Notes: generated by a model from the letters alone, not told the origin. 64,000 nt of DNA from MGBC120314 sp051880495 (GCA_051880495.1 JBJEOB010000031.1:1-64000), one strand, 5' to 3'. Shown: positions 34,806 to 44,220, counted from the stretch's first letter. Translations and numbers: made by a program.

Positions 34806-34872
34806 TTGTATTTTTAGAGAATATTAAAGTATAATATCTAGCGGCAATGTACAATGGTACAGAGCCGCTAGA
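34806..34872 (+). promoter_or_regulatory. Promoter with palindrome at the start site of the Y-polymerase gene
   Basis: TTGTAT (34806-34811), an 18-base spacer and TATAAT (34830-34835) form a promoter. Immediately after it, TCTAGCGGC (34837-34845) pairs with GCCGCTAGA (34864-34872), with an inner TGTAC/GTACA stem. The palindrome covers the expected transcription start and lacks a T-run, so an operator or a 5' stabilising hairpin is more likely than a terminator. Confidence 0.6.
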
Positions 34873-34892
34873 AGTATTTAGGAGGTATGAAA

Positions 34893-36404
34893 ATGGATGA
34901 AAATCATATTTATGTAGCAATCGACTTAAAATCCTTTTATGCCTCTGTAGAGTGTGTCGAGAGAGGTCTTGATGCACTTAATACCAACCTCGTCGTGGCT
35001 GACGTCGAAAGAACACAAAAAACAATCTGTCTTGCTGTATCACCTTCACTTAAGGCGTATAAAATACCGGGAAGGGCGAGACTTTTTGAAGTTATACAAA
35101 AGGTTAATGAGGCAAATGAGGAAAGACGCCGCAATGCACCGGGATATAAGCTTTCCGGCTCGTCGTATTTTGCAGATGAGCTTAACAGTAATAAATCGCT
35201 TGCAATTGATTTTCTGGCAGCACCGCCGCGTATGGCACTGTATATGAAATACAGTACTGACATTTATCACATTTATCTGAAATATATTGCACCCGAGGAT
35301 ATTCACGTTTATTCAATAGACGAGGTATTCATGGATGTAACCCGGTATTTAAAAACTTATAAAATGACGGCGGCAGAGCTCACCAGGAAAATCATAAAAG
35401 AGGTTTATGATATGACGGGAATAACTGCTACGGCCGGGATAGGCACTAATCTTTATCTGTGCAAGGTGGCGATGGATATTGTTGCAAAACATGTCGAAGC
35501 AGATGAAGATGGTATGAGAATAGCACAGCTTGATGAAAAAACATACAGGAGGCTCTTGTGGTCACACACACCGATTACTGATTTCTGGAGGGTAGGACGC
35601 GGTTATGCAGACAAGCTTAACAAAGTCGGGATATACACGATGGGTGATGTTGCAAGATGTTCACTTGGAAAGCAAAACGAGTTCTACAATGAAGAACTTC
35701 TTTATAAAATGTTTGGTATAAATGCAGAACTTCTTATTGACCATGCCTGGGGATATGAACCATGTACAATAGCTGATGTAAAGGCCTACAAACCTGAGAA
35801 CAACAGTATAAGCTCCGGACAGGTACTTCATTGCCCGTACGATTATGAGAAAGCAAGGCTTATTGTATGTGAGATGACAGATCTTCTGGTGCTTGATATG
35901 GTGGATAAGCATCTGATGACAGACCAGATAGTGCTTACGCTCGGCTATGATATCGAAAATCTTACTGACGCAGGGCGCAGAAAGGCTTATAAAGGTGAAG
36001 TAACAACAGACCACTACGGACGAAGTGTTCCAAAGCATGCCCATGGAACGATTAATCTGGCAAAGAAGACATCGTCTACAAAACTTATTATGGATGCAGT
36101 GACAAAGCTTTATGACAGAATAGCAGATAAAAATCTTCTGATAAGGAGAATAACTGTCACGGCAAATAAGGTCGTTGATGAAAGAGATGCACAAAAATAT
36201 GGAAGCTATGAGCAGCTTGAGTTATTTGCTAAAGAGGATAACGGTCCTGATGAAGAAGAACTTGAACGTGAGCGCAAAATGCAGAATGCTATGCTTGACA
36301 TAAAGAAAAAATTCGGCAAAAATGCAGTAATTAAGGGAATGAATCTATGCGAAGGAGCGACGGCAATTGACAGAAATAAGCAAATCGGCGGACACAAAGC
36401 ATAA
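34893..36404 (+). CDS. Y-family DNA polymerase (UvrX/UmuC-like)
   Basis: This 503-residue translesion polymerase has the catalytic aspartate motif HIYVAIDLKSFYASVECVER and the YSIDEVFMDVT motif (Asp-Glu) of the palm, followed by GITATAGIGTNLYLCKVAMD and a little-finger domain. The C-terminal extension (EEELERERKMQNAMLDIKKK) is typical of Firmicute UvrX-type proteins rather than DinB. GGAGG at 34881-34885 suits ATG 34893 better than ATG 34887. A YolD-like gene overlaps its 3' end, the usual pairing. Damage induction is expected, but I see no clear LexA box. Confidence 0.92.
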   Translation: MDENHIYVAIDLKSFYASVECVERGLDALNTNLVVADVERTQKTICLAVSPSLKAYKIPGRARLFEVIQKVNEANEERRRNAPGYKLSGSSYFADELNSNKSLAIDFLAAPPRMALYMKYSTDIYHIYLKYIAPEDIHVYSIDEVFMDVTRYLKTYKMTAAELTRKIIKEVYDMTGITATAGIGTNLYLCKVAMDIVAKHVEADEDGMRIAQLDEKTYRRLLWSHTPITDFWRVGRGYADKLNKVGIYTMGDVARCSLGKQNEFYNEELLYKMFGINAELLIDHAWGYEPCTIADVKAYKPENNSISSGQVLHCPYDYEKARLIVCEMTDLLVLDMVDKHLMTDQIVLTLGYDIENLTDAGRRKAYKGEVTTDHYGRSVPKHAHGTINLAKKTSSTKLIMDAVTKLYDRIADKNLLIRRITVTANKVVDERDAQKYGSYEQLELFAKEDNGPDEEELERERKMQNAMLDIKKKFGKNAVIKGMNLCEGATAIDRNKQIGGHKA

Positions 36405-36810
36405 TAAATATGAGGATATAATAGATATGCCGCATCATGTGTCAGAAAAACATCCGCAGATGTCAAGACATGACCGGGCGGCACAGTTTTCACCGTTTGC
36501 GGCACTTACGGGATATGAGGAAGCAATAGATGAAACTGCAAGATTAACCGATAAGAGGATAGAACTCGATGAGAACAGCAAGTCGGAGTTGGATATGCGC
36601 CTTGCGAGCCTGTGTATGCAGCTTGAAAAAAAGCCTCCGATTACCATAACATATTTTAAGCCGGATGAAGTAAAAGAGGGCGGACGGTACGTTACGGTAT
36701 GTGGACGGTTAAAAGGAACGAGCAATGTTGATAACAGCATAATTTTAGAGGATGGAAGCAGATACAGGTTAGAAGACATTATAGATATTGAAAGCGAATT
36801 TTTGCGTTAA
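36367..36810 (+). CDS. YolD-like protein
   Basis: A 147-residue protein of the YolD-like family, which accompanies UvrX-type polymerases in Firmicutes. The recognisable core is HDRAAQFSPFAALTGYEEAI, and the C-terminal half is a small beta domain (GGRYVTVCGRLKGTSNVDNS). It begins at TTG 36367 with AAGGAG at 36352-36357, overlapping the polymerase gene by 38 bases, so translation is likely coupled. A function in modulating the polymerase is inferred from co-occurrence only. Confidence 0.85.
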   Translation: MTEISKSADTKHNKYEDIIDMPHHVSEKHPQMSRHDRAAQFSPFAALTGYEEAIDETARLTDKRIELDENSKSELDMRLASLCMQLEKKPPITITYFKPDEVKEGGRYVTVCGRLKGTSNVDNSIILEDGSRYRLEDIIDIESEFLR

Positions 36811-36877
36811 TATTGGACGAAACGCAATAAATGGTGTATTATAGGTAGCAATGATTGGATGATTGGAAGTATGGTAT

Positions 36878-37675
36878 ATGAAAATAAATAATCTTTCGAA
36901 AGAATCAGCTGTATCTGAAAAGGTTAAAACAACTTCCGTGAGTGCAGACGGTGTCTGTGAAAAACAGGAGGCAGTTATAATTACAGAGCATACAATGGAT
37001 ATCATTGTAAATGAAAAGAAGGTAATGCAGCTTAGCTGTACGGGAACTAATCTTTGTGAGCTGGTTGTAGGGCGTCTTGTCACAGAAGGAATAATTGAAA
37101 CGGCTGATGATGTTGAAACCATACAGATATGTGAATCCGGTTTGAGGGCAACAGTATTTCTTGCCCATGATATACAATTTGAGGAAATAATTACAAAAGA
37201 ACAGACATGCTGCACGCAGAATAAGGTCTTTTCGCGCAGTCTGTCGCAGAAAGAACTAAAAGACGTTAAGCCTGCAGTCTGGAAAAATGAATGGATTTTT
37301 AATATGGCAAATGAATTTGCAAAAGATTCAGGAATTCACAAGGCGACAAAGGGAACTCACTGCTGTTATCTTGGCGTTGAAGGTGACGTAATTGCTTCGT
37401 TTGAGGATATAGGACGTCATAATGCAGTTGATAAGGCGATAGGGTATGCGCTGATTAACGGTATTAGTTTTAACAGATGCATATTGTTTACAACAGGAAG
37501 AGTTCCTACAGATATGGTAGCAAAAGCAGTTGCGGCAGGCATACCGGTGCTGGTAAGTAAAGCTGTGCCGACTGATGAAGCTGTAGCGATGGCAAAAAAA
37601 TATAAGCTTACCTTGATTTGCAAGGCATGGCCTGACAGATTTGAAATTTTCAATGATGCACGACGGGAGATATGA
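36878..37675 (+). CDS. fdhD: Formate dehydrogenase accessory sulfurtransferase FdhD
   Basis: FdhD (265 residues) transfers sulfur to the molybdenum cofactor of formate dehydrogenase. Conserved segments are FEDIGRHNAVDKAIGYAL, CILFTTGRVPTDMVAKAVAA and LVSKAVPTDEAVAMAKKY. The CxxC pair known from the E. coli protein is not present; the corresponding loop has adjacent Cys111-Cys112 (EQTCCTQNK). The weak GGAAG before ATG 36878 is the best start support; a TTG at 36863 is an alternative. It is separated from fdhF by the polymerase and YolD genes, and overlaps the next MATE frame. Confidence 0.88.
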   Translation: MKINNLSKESAVSEKVKTTSVSADGVCEKQEAVIITEHTMDIIVNEKKVMQLSCTGTNLCELVVGRLVTEGIIETADDVETIQICESGLRATVFLAHDIQFEEIITKEQTCCTQNKVFSRSLSQKELKDVKPAVWKNEWIFNMANEFAKDSGIHKATKGTHCCYLGVEGDVIASFEDIGRHNAVDKAIGYALINGISFNRCILFTTGRVPTDMVAKAVAAGIPVLVSKAVPTDEAVAMAKKYKLTLICKAWPDRFEIFNDARREI

Positions 37676-37677
37676 GA

Positions 37678-39057
37678 ATGAAAGTTAAAGATATGTCACA
37701 GGATGAACGTGTCAGATATATGACAACTGCACCGATACCCGGGCTTATAAGCCAAATGGCGATACCGACAATAATAAGCATGCTCGTCACATCATTTTAC
37801 AATATGGCAGACACGCTGTTTGTGGGAAGAATTAATACGCAGTCGACAGCGGCTGTCGGTGTATCTTTTTCGGTGATGGCACTTATTCAGGCAACAGGAT
37901 TTTTCTTCGGACATGGTTCGGGAAATTACATATCCAGACAGCTTGGAGCAAGAGAATATGAAGATGCAGAGAGAATGTCAGCGACGGGATTTATTTCAGC
38001 TGTAATTGCGGGAATTATCTTTGGTGTTATAGGAATTATCTTTATTGATCCGATATCAGTGGGCCTTGGTTCAACGCCGACAATTCTTCCTTACACAAGA
38101 GCATATTTGAGGATTATATTTATGGGCGCACCATTTATTATGGGTTCGTTCGTATTAAATAACCAGATGCGTTTTCAGGGAAGTGCTTCACTTGCAATGG
38201 TTGGTATTGTAAGTGGTGCGGTGCTTAATATAGTTCTTGACCCTATTTTTATTTTTGGACTGGATATGGGAGTTGCAGGTGCGGCACTGGCTACCGTAAT
38301 AAGCCAGTTTATAAGCTTTTGCATACTTCTTTATATGGATATTACAAAGGCTGCAATTAAAGTAAATATTAAAAATTTTACGCCAAATGCACATTATTAT
38401 GGTAATATGTTCAGAGGAGGAATTCCTTCTTTATGCAGACAGGGAATCGGAAGTATTTCTACAATTATCTTAAATACAGCCGCAGGTAATTACGGTGGAG
38501 CAATGGCAGATGCTGCAATTGCTGCGATGGGTGTTGTATCAAGAATTTCCATGTTTGCCAACTCTGCACTTATAGGCTTCGGTCAGGGTTTCCAGCCCGT
38601 ATGCGGAACCAATTACGGCGCAGGCAGATACACAAGGGTGCGGGAAGCATTTATCTTTTGCGTAAAGGTAGGAACTTTAGTATTATTTGGTTTATCAGTA
38701 GCAGGATTTGTATATGCAGGTAATCTGGTAGAACTTTTCCGTGATGACCCGGATGTAATTGCTGTCGGAACGGTCGCGTTAAGGGCACAGTGTATTACAT
38801 TTACGCTTAACGCATGGATTATTATGTGTAATATGATGTTACAGACAGTTGGAATGGCATTTAAGGCGTCGGTTGTAGCTATTGCAAGGCAGGGCCTGTT
38901 TCTGATTCCTGCATTGTTAATTTTACCAAAGTTATTTGGACTTTTCGGAGTGCAGACAGCACAGACAGTTTCAGATTTGTGCTCATTTATATTAGCTGTG
39001 CCGATGGCAGTCAGCGTTCTTAAGAATTTCAAAGAGGACAGAAAGGATGGAATATAA
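37678..39057 (+). CDS. MATE family efflux transporter
   Basis: A 459-residue protein with 12 hydrophobic helices in the two-fold MATE arrangement. It opens TAPIPGLISQMAIPTIISML and FYNMADTLFVGRINTQSTAA; the repeat in the second half includes GFGQGFQPVCGTNYGAGRY. MATE pumps export cationic drugs or metabolites using Na+ or H+. GGGAGA at 37665-37670 favours ATG 37678 over ATG 37672, which overlaps the fdhD stop. It ends overlapping the aminotransferase start (TAATG). Substrate unknown. Confidence 0.92.
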   Translation: MKVKDMSQDERVRYMTTAPIPGLISQMAIPTIISMLVTSFYNMADTLFVGRINTQSTAAVGVSFSVMALIQATGFFFGHGSGNYISRQLGAREYEDAERMSATGFISAVIAGIIFGVIGIIFIDPISVGLGSTPTILPYTRAYLRIIFMGAPFIMGSFVLNNQMRFQGSASLAMVGIVSGAVLNIVLDPIFIFGLDMGVAGAALATVISQFISFCILLYMDITKAAIKVNIKNFTPNAHYYGNMFRGGIPSLCRQGIGSISTIILNTAAGNYGGAMADAAIAAMGVVSRISMFANSALIGFGQGFQPVCGTNYGAGRYTRVREAFIFCVKVGTLVLFGLSVAGFVYAGNLVELFRDDPDVIAVGTVALRAQCITFTLNAWIIMCNMMLQTVGMAFKASVVAIARQGLFLIPALLILPKLFGLFGVQTAQTVSDLCSFILAVPMAVSVLKNFKEDRKDGI

Positions 39058-40121
39058 TGAAAGCCTGGGAAGAAAATATCAGAAAGGTTGTACCGTACAC
39101 ACCGGGAGAACAGCCAAAAAAACAGAATATTATTAAATTAAACACAAATGAAAATCCATATCCTCCAACGCCAAAGGCTGCGCAGGCAGGAGTTACATTT
39201 GATATGGACCTTTTAAGAAAATATCCGGACCCGACTGCATCAGAGCTTATTGATGCACTTTCAGAAAAATATAAGGTTAAAACGTCACAGATATTTGTCG
39301 GCGTAGGTTCGGATGATGTTATTTCAATGGCGTTTCTGACATTTTTTAACGGAAAGAAACCGATACTTTTCCCGGACATAAGCTACTCTTTTTACAGCGT
39401 ATGGGCAGACGTATACAGAATTCCGTATGAAACACCTGCATTGGATGAGAACTTTAAAATCATAAAGGAAGACTATTATAAGGAAAACGGCGGTATTATT
39501 TTCCCTAATCCGAATGCACCTACGGGTATATGCGAGGACCTTGATTTTATTGAGGATATTGTTTCACACAATGAAGACTCTGTTGTGATTATTGATGAGG
39601 CATATATTGATTTTGGCGGAAAATCAGCACTTGAACTTATTGATAAATATGAAAATCTGCTTGTAGTCCAGACGTTTTCAAAATCGCGTTCAATGGCAGG
39701 TATGCGAATCGGTTATGCCATGGGCAGTGAAAAGCTGATAAAGGCAATGAATGATGTTAAGTTTTCAATAAATTCTTATACGATGAACCAGCACTCATTA
39801 AAGCTTGGTGTGTGGGCGGTTAAGGATGATGCTTATTTTGAAAATAACATTTTAAAGCTTGTAAAGACGAGAGAAGAGTCAAAACTGCGCCTTAAGGAAC
39901 TGGGCTTTGATTTTCCTGATTCCAAGGCAAACTTTATCTTTGCCACACACAAAACCGTGCCGGCAAAAGAAATATTTGAGGCACTGCGCGAAGCCGGAAT
40001 TTATGTAAGATATTTTAATCTGCCGAGAATTGATAATTATCTTAGAATCACTGTCGGAACTGACGGGGAAATGGAAGTATTCTTTAATTTTCTTAAGGAT
40101 TACCTTGCAGGCAGACAATAA
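39057..40121 (+). CDS. HisC-like aminotransferase (histidinol-phosphate type)
   Basis: A 354-residue class I/II PLP aminotransferase. The HisC pattern is clear: IIKLNTNENPYPPTPKA, FVGVGSDDVISMAF, GIIFPNPNAPTGICEDLDFI, IIDEAYIDFG and the PLP lysine in VVQTFSKSRSMAGMRIGYAM. Histidinol-phosphate aminotransferase is the best name, but no other histidine genes are nearby, so action on aromatic or other amino acids is possible. It overlaps the MATE gene by one base. Confidence 0.87.
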   Translation: MKAWEENIRKVVPYTPGEQPKKQNIIKLNTNENPYPPTPKAAQAGVTFDMDLLRKYPDPTASELIDALSEKYKVKTSQIFVGVGSDDVISMAFLTFFNGKKPILFPDISYSFYSVWADVYRIPYETPALDENFKIIKEDYYKENGGIIFPNPNAPTGICEDLDFIEDIVSHNEDSVVIIDEAYIDFGGKSALELIDKYENLLVVQTFSKSRSMAGMRIGYAMGSEKLIKAMNDVKFSINSYTMNQHSLKLGVWAVKDDAYFENNILKLVKTREESKLRLKELGFDFPDSKANFIFATHKTVPAKEIFEALREAGIYVRYFNLPRIDNYLRITVGTDGEMEVFFNFLKDYLAGRQ

Positions 40122-40174
40122 AACAGTACTTTTTGGAAAATAATCCAATATTTTCGTATTAAATACATAAAATT

Positions 40175-40208
40175 TGCTCTATTCTATTAAAAGAATAGGG
40201 CATTTTTT
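40175..40208 (+). terminator. Rho-independent terminator after hisC-like gene
   Basis: TGCTCTATTCT (40175-40185) pairs with AGAATAGGGCA (40192-40202), followed by TTTTTT. It ends the fdhD-MATE-aminotransferase transcript. Confidence 0.88.
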
Positions 40209-40212
40209 ATTT

Positions 40213-40242
40213 GATAGGAAATTGCTCTGCAATTTCTCTATC
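40213..40242 (+). repeat. ATAGGAAATT hairpin repeat, copy 4
   Basis: GATAGGAAATTGC (40213-40225) pairs with GCAATTTC plus CTATC (40229-40242), with one bulged T and a TCT loop. It lies directly after a terminator and before a ribosome binding site, like copies 1 and 2. Confidence 0.7.
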
Positions 40243-40260
40243 TTGTTGAAAGGAATTGTA

Positions 40261-41655
40261 ATGGGACAGTCAAAAGAAATTAAGTTATCGGAAAAAGACA
40301 GAGTATTTCGTGAATTTGCATTAAATGCCAATATGTGGGCAGTTATTTTTAAAGTATGTACACCGCTTGCCATTTTTCAGGTGGTCAATCATTTATTCAC
40401 GATTCTTGATACGATGATGGCTTCGCACATCAGTGCAGCTGCCGTCTCAACGGTGGCATACCTGTCACAGCTTCAGCTTATGATACAGGCTGTCGGAACA
40501 GGTCTTGCGGCAGGAAGCTGCATTAAGATAAGCGAGGCGTATGGTGCGGGTGATTACGAGCTTGTTAAGAAAAGAATCAGCTCGCTTATTACAATCTGTT
40601 TTGGACTTGGTATTGTGGTAATTACGTGTCTGCCGTTTGCACCGGTGCTTCTCCGTGTGACAGGCACACCGGAAAATTTTATTGCGATAGGCTCAAGATA
40701 TTTTATTATTACACTTCTTGCAACAGTATTTGGTTTCTTTAACAATGTGTATATTGCAATAGAACGTTCACGCGGCAAGTCACAGAGGATAATGTATCTT
40801 AATATGGGAATTATGATTCTTAAGCTTTCACTTACGGCTGTGTTCGTTTACGGCTTAAAGAGTGACATTACAATGATTGCCGTTGCGACACTTATTTCCC
40901 AGTTTGTTTTGTTTGTCATAGCAGTCAGGAATCTTTCAAGAAAAGGTGAAGTATTTGCATTTTCACCTTCATACATCAGTATGAAGAAAAATGTAACTGC
41001 GCCTATGATTAATGTATCATTCCCTGTAATTATTGAGAAAATTGCTTTTGCAATGGGCAAAACGGTTATAAATTCAATGAGCAAAAATTATGGCGAGCTG
41101 ACCGTCGGAGCACTTGGCATTTCAAATAATATCGACGGAGTGGTTACAAATGTGCAGAATGGATTTCAGGATGGCGGTGCTGCAATTATCAGCCAGAATC
41201 TGGGAGCAGGTAAACGTGACAGGGCTCTTGATGCATTTAAAAAGCTTCTGGTTATAAATGTAATCGCCGGATTTGTCGGCTGGGCGCTTATTAATATTTT
41301 TATCGACCCGGTCACATATCTTTTTGCAAACAGTACAGAAGGCTTCAATGCGGATTTTCAGCAGACCATTATTCATGTGCTTCGATATGATTCTTTTGGA
41401 AGCTGTGTGCCTCTTGGCGTTAACTGCGCAGTGATGGCACTGCTTTTTGGATTCGGAAAGACCAAGCTTACGCTTGTTGTCAATTTCTGCAGGGTGTTTG
41501 TGTTCAGAATTCCTGTACTGTGGGCACTTCAGAACTTCACAACGCTCGGAAGTGAGAGTGTTGGTATAGTAATGGCAGTAAGTAATATATGTACAGCCAT
41601 AATGTCGTCTGTGATTGCTTTTGTGGTAATAAGAAAAATTACAAAGAAAAATTAA
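40261..41655 (+). CDS. MATE family efflux transporter, second
   Basis: A 464-residue, 12-helix MATE protein, distinct from the one at 37.7 kb. Landmarks are IFQVVNHLFTILDTMMASHI, SQLQLMIQAVGTGLAAGSCI and, in the second half, GALGISNNIDGVVTNVQNGF and DGGAAIISQNLGAGKRDRAL. AAAGGA at 40249-40254 supports ATG 40261; the longer frame upstream runs through the preceding terminator. Substrate unknown; it stands alone between a terminator and the leuS promoter. Confidence 0.9.
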   Translation: MGQSKEIKLSEKDRVFREFALNANMWAVIFKVCTPLAIFQVVNHLFTILDTMMASHISAAAVSTVAYLSQLQLMIQAVGTGLAAGSCIKISEAYGAGDYELVKKRISSLITICFGLGIVVITCLPFAPVLLRVTGTPENFIAIGSRYFIITLLATVFGFFNNVYIAIERSRGKSQRIMYLNMGIMILKLSLTAVFVYGLKSDITMIAVATLISQFVLFVIAVRNLSRKGEVFAFSPSYISMKKNVTAPMINVSFPVIIEKIAFAMGKTVINSMSKNYGELTVGALGISNNIDGVVTNVQNGFQDGGAAIISQNLGAGKRDRALDAFKKLLVINVIAGFVGWALINIFIDPVTYLFANSTEGFNADFQQTIIHVLRYDSFGSCVPLGVNCAVMALLFGFGKTKLTLVVNFCRVFVFRIPVLWALQNFTTLGSESVGIVMAVSNICTAIMSSVIAFVVIRKITKKN

Positions 41656-41670
41656 ATGCGACTGACTTCA

Positions 41671-41698
41671 TTGACTTATGCCCAAAATATGATAGAAT
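41671..41698 (+). promoter_or_regulatory. Promoter of leuS
   Basis: TTGACT (41671-41676), a 16-base spacer and TAGAAT (41693-41698). The leader is only about 25 bases, too short for a T-box. Confidence 0.65.
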
Positions 41699-41731
41699 TA
41701 AATGTAATTGTTTATATTTAAGGAGAAAGTT

Positions 41732-44149
41732 ATGGAAGCTAAGATGTACAATCATAAATCCATTGAAAAGAAATGGCAGAAATATTGGGAAGAAAATGAG
41801 ACATTTAAGACAGATGTATGGGATTTTAGCAAGCCTAAGTTCTATGCATTGGACATGTTCCCATATCCGTCAGGCGTAGGCCTTCATGCGGGTCATCCGG
41901 AAGGATATACTGCAACTGATATAATTTCAAGAATGAAGAGAATGCAGGGTTATAACGTATTGCATCCGATGGGATATGATTCGTTTGGTCTGCCTGCAGA
42001 GCAGTATGCCGTGAACACAGGTAATCATCCTAACGGATTTACCGAGAAGAACATCGCTACATTTACGGCACAGCTTAAGGAGTTAGGATTCGATTACGAC
42101 TGGTCTAAACAGGTTATAACATCTGATCCGAAGTTCTATAAGTGGACACAGTGGATTTTTAAACAGTTATATGAAGACGGTTATGCAAAATATGTAGACA
42201 TGCCGGTTAACTGGTGTGAAGAATTAGGTACGGTTTTATCTAATGATGAGGTTATTGACGGTAAGTCAGAGCGAGGCGGTTTCCCTGTTGTGAGAAAGAA
42301 TATGAAGCAGTGGGTAATTGACCAGCCTGCTTTTGCTGAGAAGCTGTTAGAAGGTCTTGAGGAGATTGACTGGCCTGAATCAACTAAGGAAATGCAGCGT
42401 AACTGGATTGGCAAGTCGACAGGTGTTGAAGTAGATTTCGATATAGTAGGCGGCGGAAAGTTCTCGATTTACACAACATGTATTGAGACTATTTACGGTA
42501 TTACCTTTATGGTTCTTGCACCGGACGGACAGCTTGTTAAGGACCTTATGCCTCGCATTGAGAATAAGGAAGAGGTTCAGGCGTATATCGCTGAGACACT
42601 TAAGAAGAATGATATGGACAGAACTGAACTTAATAAGACTAAGTCAGGCTGCCCTCTTAAGGGAATTTATGCAGTTAATCCGGTAAACGGTAAGGAGGTT
42701 CCTGTATTTATCGGTGATTTCGTACTTGCAAATTATGGTACGGGTGCCGTTATGGCTGTTCCTTCACATGACCAGAGAGACTTCGAATATGCCGTTGTGC
42801 ACAATATCCCGATGATTCAGGTTATTGATGGCGGTGATGTATCAGAGAAGGCATTTGAAAAGTACGATTATCTCGGTAAGGGCTGTAAGCTTATGAATTC
42901 TGAGGAGTTCACCGGAATGGTTGTAGAGGATGCCAAGGAAGCTATTACAGTTAAGCTTGAAAATAAAGGTGTTGCACGCCGCAAGGTTAATTATCACTTC
43001 AGAGAGTGGATTTTTGCAAGACAGCGTTACTGGGGTGAGCCTGTTCCTGTTGTTTATGATGAAGAGGGTAACATTCATACACTCTCAGATGATGAACTTC
43101 CTCTTATCTTACCTGAGCTTGAGGATTATAAGGGTAAGAACGGCAAAGCTCCGCTTGAAAATGCAACTGAGTGGAAGAAGTATGATCATAATGGTATCAA
43201 GGGTACCCGTGAGACATCGACAATGCCGGGTAGTGCAGGCTCAAGCTGGTATTACTTAAGATATATTGATCCGGATAATGATAAGGAATTTGCCAATCAG
43301 GAACTGCTTAAGCACTGGATGCCTGTAGATTTGTATATCGGCGGACCTGAGCATGCAGTCGGACATCTTATGTATTCGCGTATCTGGAACAGATACCTTT
43401 ATGACAAGGGCTTATCGCCTGTTAAGGAACCGTTTAAGAAGCTTGTTCATCAGGGTATGATTCTCGGTGAAAATGGTATCAAGATGGGTAAGAGATTCCC
43501 TGAATATGTTGTTAACCCAAGCGACATTGTAAGAGATTACGGTGCAGATACATTAAGATTATATGAAATGTTCATGGGACCTCTGGAAGCCTCAAAGCCA
43601 TGGAATCCACAGGGTGTTGAAGGTGCGAAGAGATTTATTGTAAGAGTGTATAACTTCTTTACAAATCCTGATAATTTATTTGACGGTGAAGACAAGGCAT
43701 TAGAGAAAGTATATAACCAGACAGTAAAGAAGGTTACCAATGATTTTGAGGCGTTAGGCTTTAATACGGCAATAAGCCAGATGATGATTTTCATGAATGA
43801 AGCATACAAGGCAGGTAAGTGTTCACGCGAATATGCAGAAGGATTCATTAAGATGCTTTCTTGTGTATGTCCGCATGTTGGAGAAGAGCTTTGGGAAGCT
43901 TTGGGACATGATAAATCAATTGCTTACGAACCATGGCCGTCTTATGATGAGGCCGCATTGGTAGAGAGCACTATTGAGGTGGCTGTTCAGATTAACGGTA
44001 AGGTTAAGGGCGTTGTTATGCTTCCTGTGGATGTAACAAAGGAGGATGCAATCAAGGCCGGCAGGGAAGCAGTAGCAGACAAGCTTACCGGAAATGTAGT
44101 TAAGGAAATCTATGTTCCGGGCAAGATTGTAAACATCGTTTGTAAATAA
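41732..44149 (+). CDS. leuS: Leucyl-tRNA synthetase
   Basis: LeuRS (805 residues) charges tRNA-Leu. The class I HIGH motif appears as FPYPSGVGLHAGHPEGYTAT; the editing domain includes GTGAVMAVPSHDQRDFEYAV; and the KMSKS equivalent reads GENGIKMGKRFPEYVVNPSD, a lineage variant (KMGKR). The anticodon-binding and C-terminal domains are complete (VAVQINGKVKGVVMLPVDVT). AAGGAG at 41720-41725 sets ATG 41732. It is monocistronic, with its own promoter and terminator. Confidence 0.97.
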   Translation: MEAKMYNHKSIEKKWQKYWEENETFKTDVWDFSKPKFYALDMFPYPSGVGLHAGHPEGYTATDIISRMKRMQGYNVLHPMGYDSFGLPAEQYAVNTGNHPNGFTEKNIATFTAQLKELGFDYDWSKQVITSDPKFYKWTQWIFKQLYEDGYAKYVDMPVNWCEELGTVLSNDEVIDGKSERGGFPVVRKNMKQWVIDQPAFAEKLLEGLEEIDWPESTKEMQRNWIGKSTGVEVDFDIVGGGKFSIYTTCIETIYGITFMVLAPDGQLVKDLMPRIENKEEVQAYIAETLKKNDMDRTELNKTKSGCPLKGIYAVNPVNGKEVPVFIGDFVLANYGTGAVMAVPSHDQRDFEYAVVHNIPMIQVIDGGDVSEKAFEKYDYLGKGCKLMNSEEFTGMVVEDAKEAITVKLENKGVARRKVNYHFREWIFARQRYWGEPVPVVYDEEGNIHTLSDDELPLILPELEDYKGKNGKAPLENATEWKKYDHNGIKGTRETSTMPGSAGSSWYYLRYIDPDNDKEFANQELLKHWMPVDLYIGGPEHAVGHLMYSRIWNRYLYDKGLSPVKEPFKKLVHQGMILGENGIKMGKRFPEYVVNPSDIVRDYGADTLRLYEMFMGPLEASKPWNPQGVEGAKRFIVRVYNFFTNPDNLFDGEDKALEKVYNQTVKKVTNDFEALGFNTAISQMMIFMNEAYKAGKCSREYAEGFIKMLSCVCPHVGEELWEALGHDKSIAYEPWPSYDEAALVESTIEVAVQINGKVKGVVMLPVDVTKEDAIKAGREAVADKLTGNVVKEIYVPGKIVNIVCK

Positions 44150-44160
44150 TTGAGATTATT

Positions 44161-44198
44161 CATAAAAACGGGCTGTCATTTGATGGCTCGTTTTTATG
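44161..44198. terminator. Terminator after leuS
   Basis: CATAAAAACG (44161-44170) pairs with CGTTTTTATG (44189-44198) around a GGCTGTCA/TGATGGCT stem containing wobbles. The T-rich right arm and A-rich left arm allow termination from either side. Confidence 0.85.
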
Positions 44199-44220
44199 TG
44201 CATTTTATAAAACACTGTTT

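Noticed and set aside
34837..34872. Terminator of the formate dehydrogenase operon
   Set aside because: The stem is good but there is no T-run, and it sits just after a promoter -10 box, so a regulatory role fits better.
35661..36194. 177-codon minus-strand reading frame within the Y-polymerase gene
   Set aside because: It is a shadow of the sense gene; composition and motifs do not support a protein.
41656..41731. T-box leader for leuS
   Set aside because: The gap is only 76 bases and contains a complete promoter; there is no room for a T-box.
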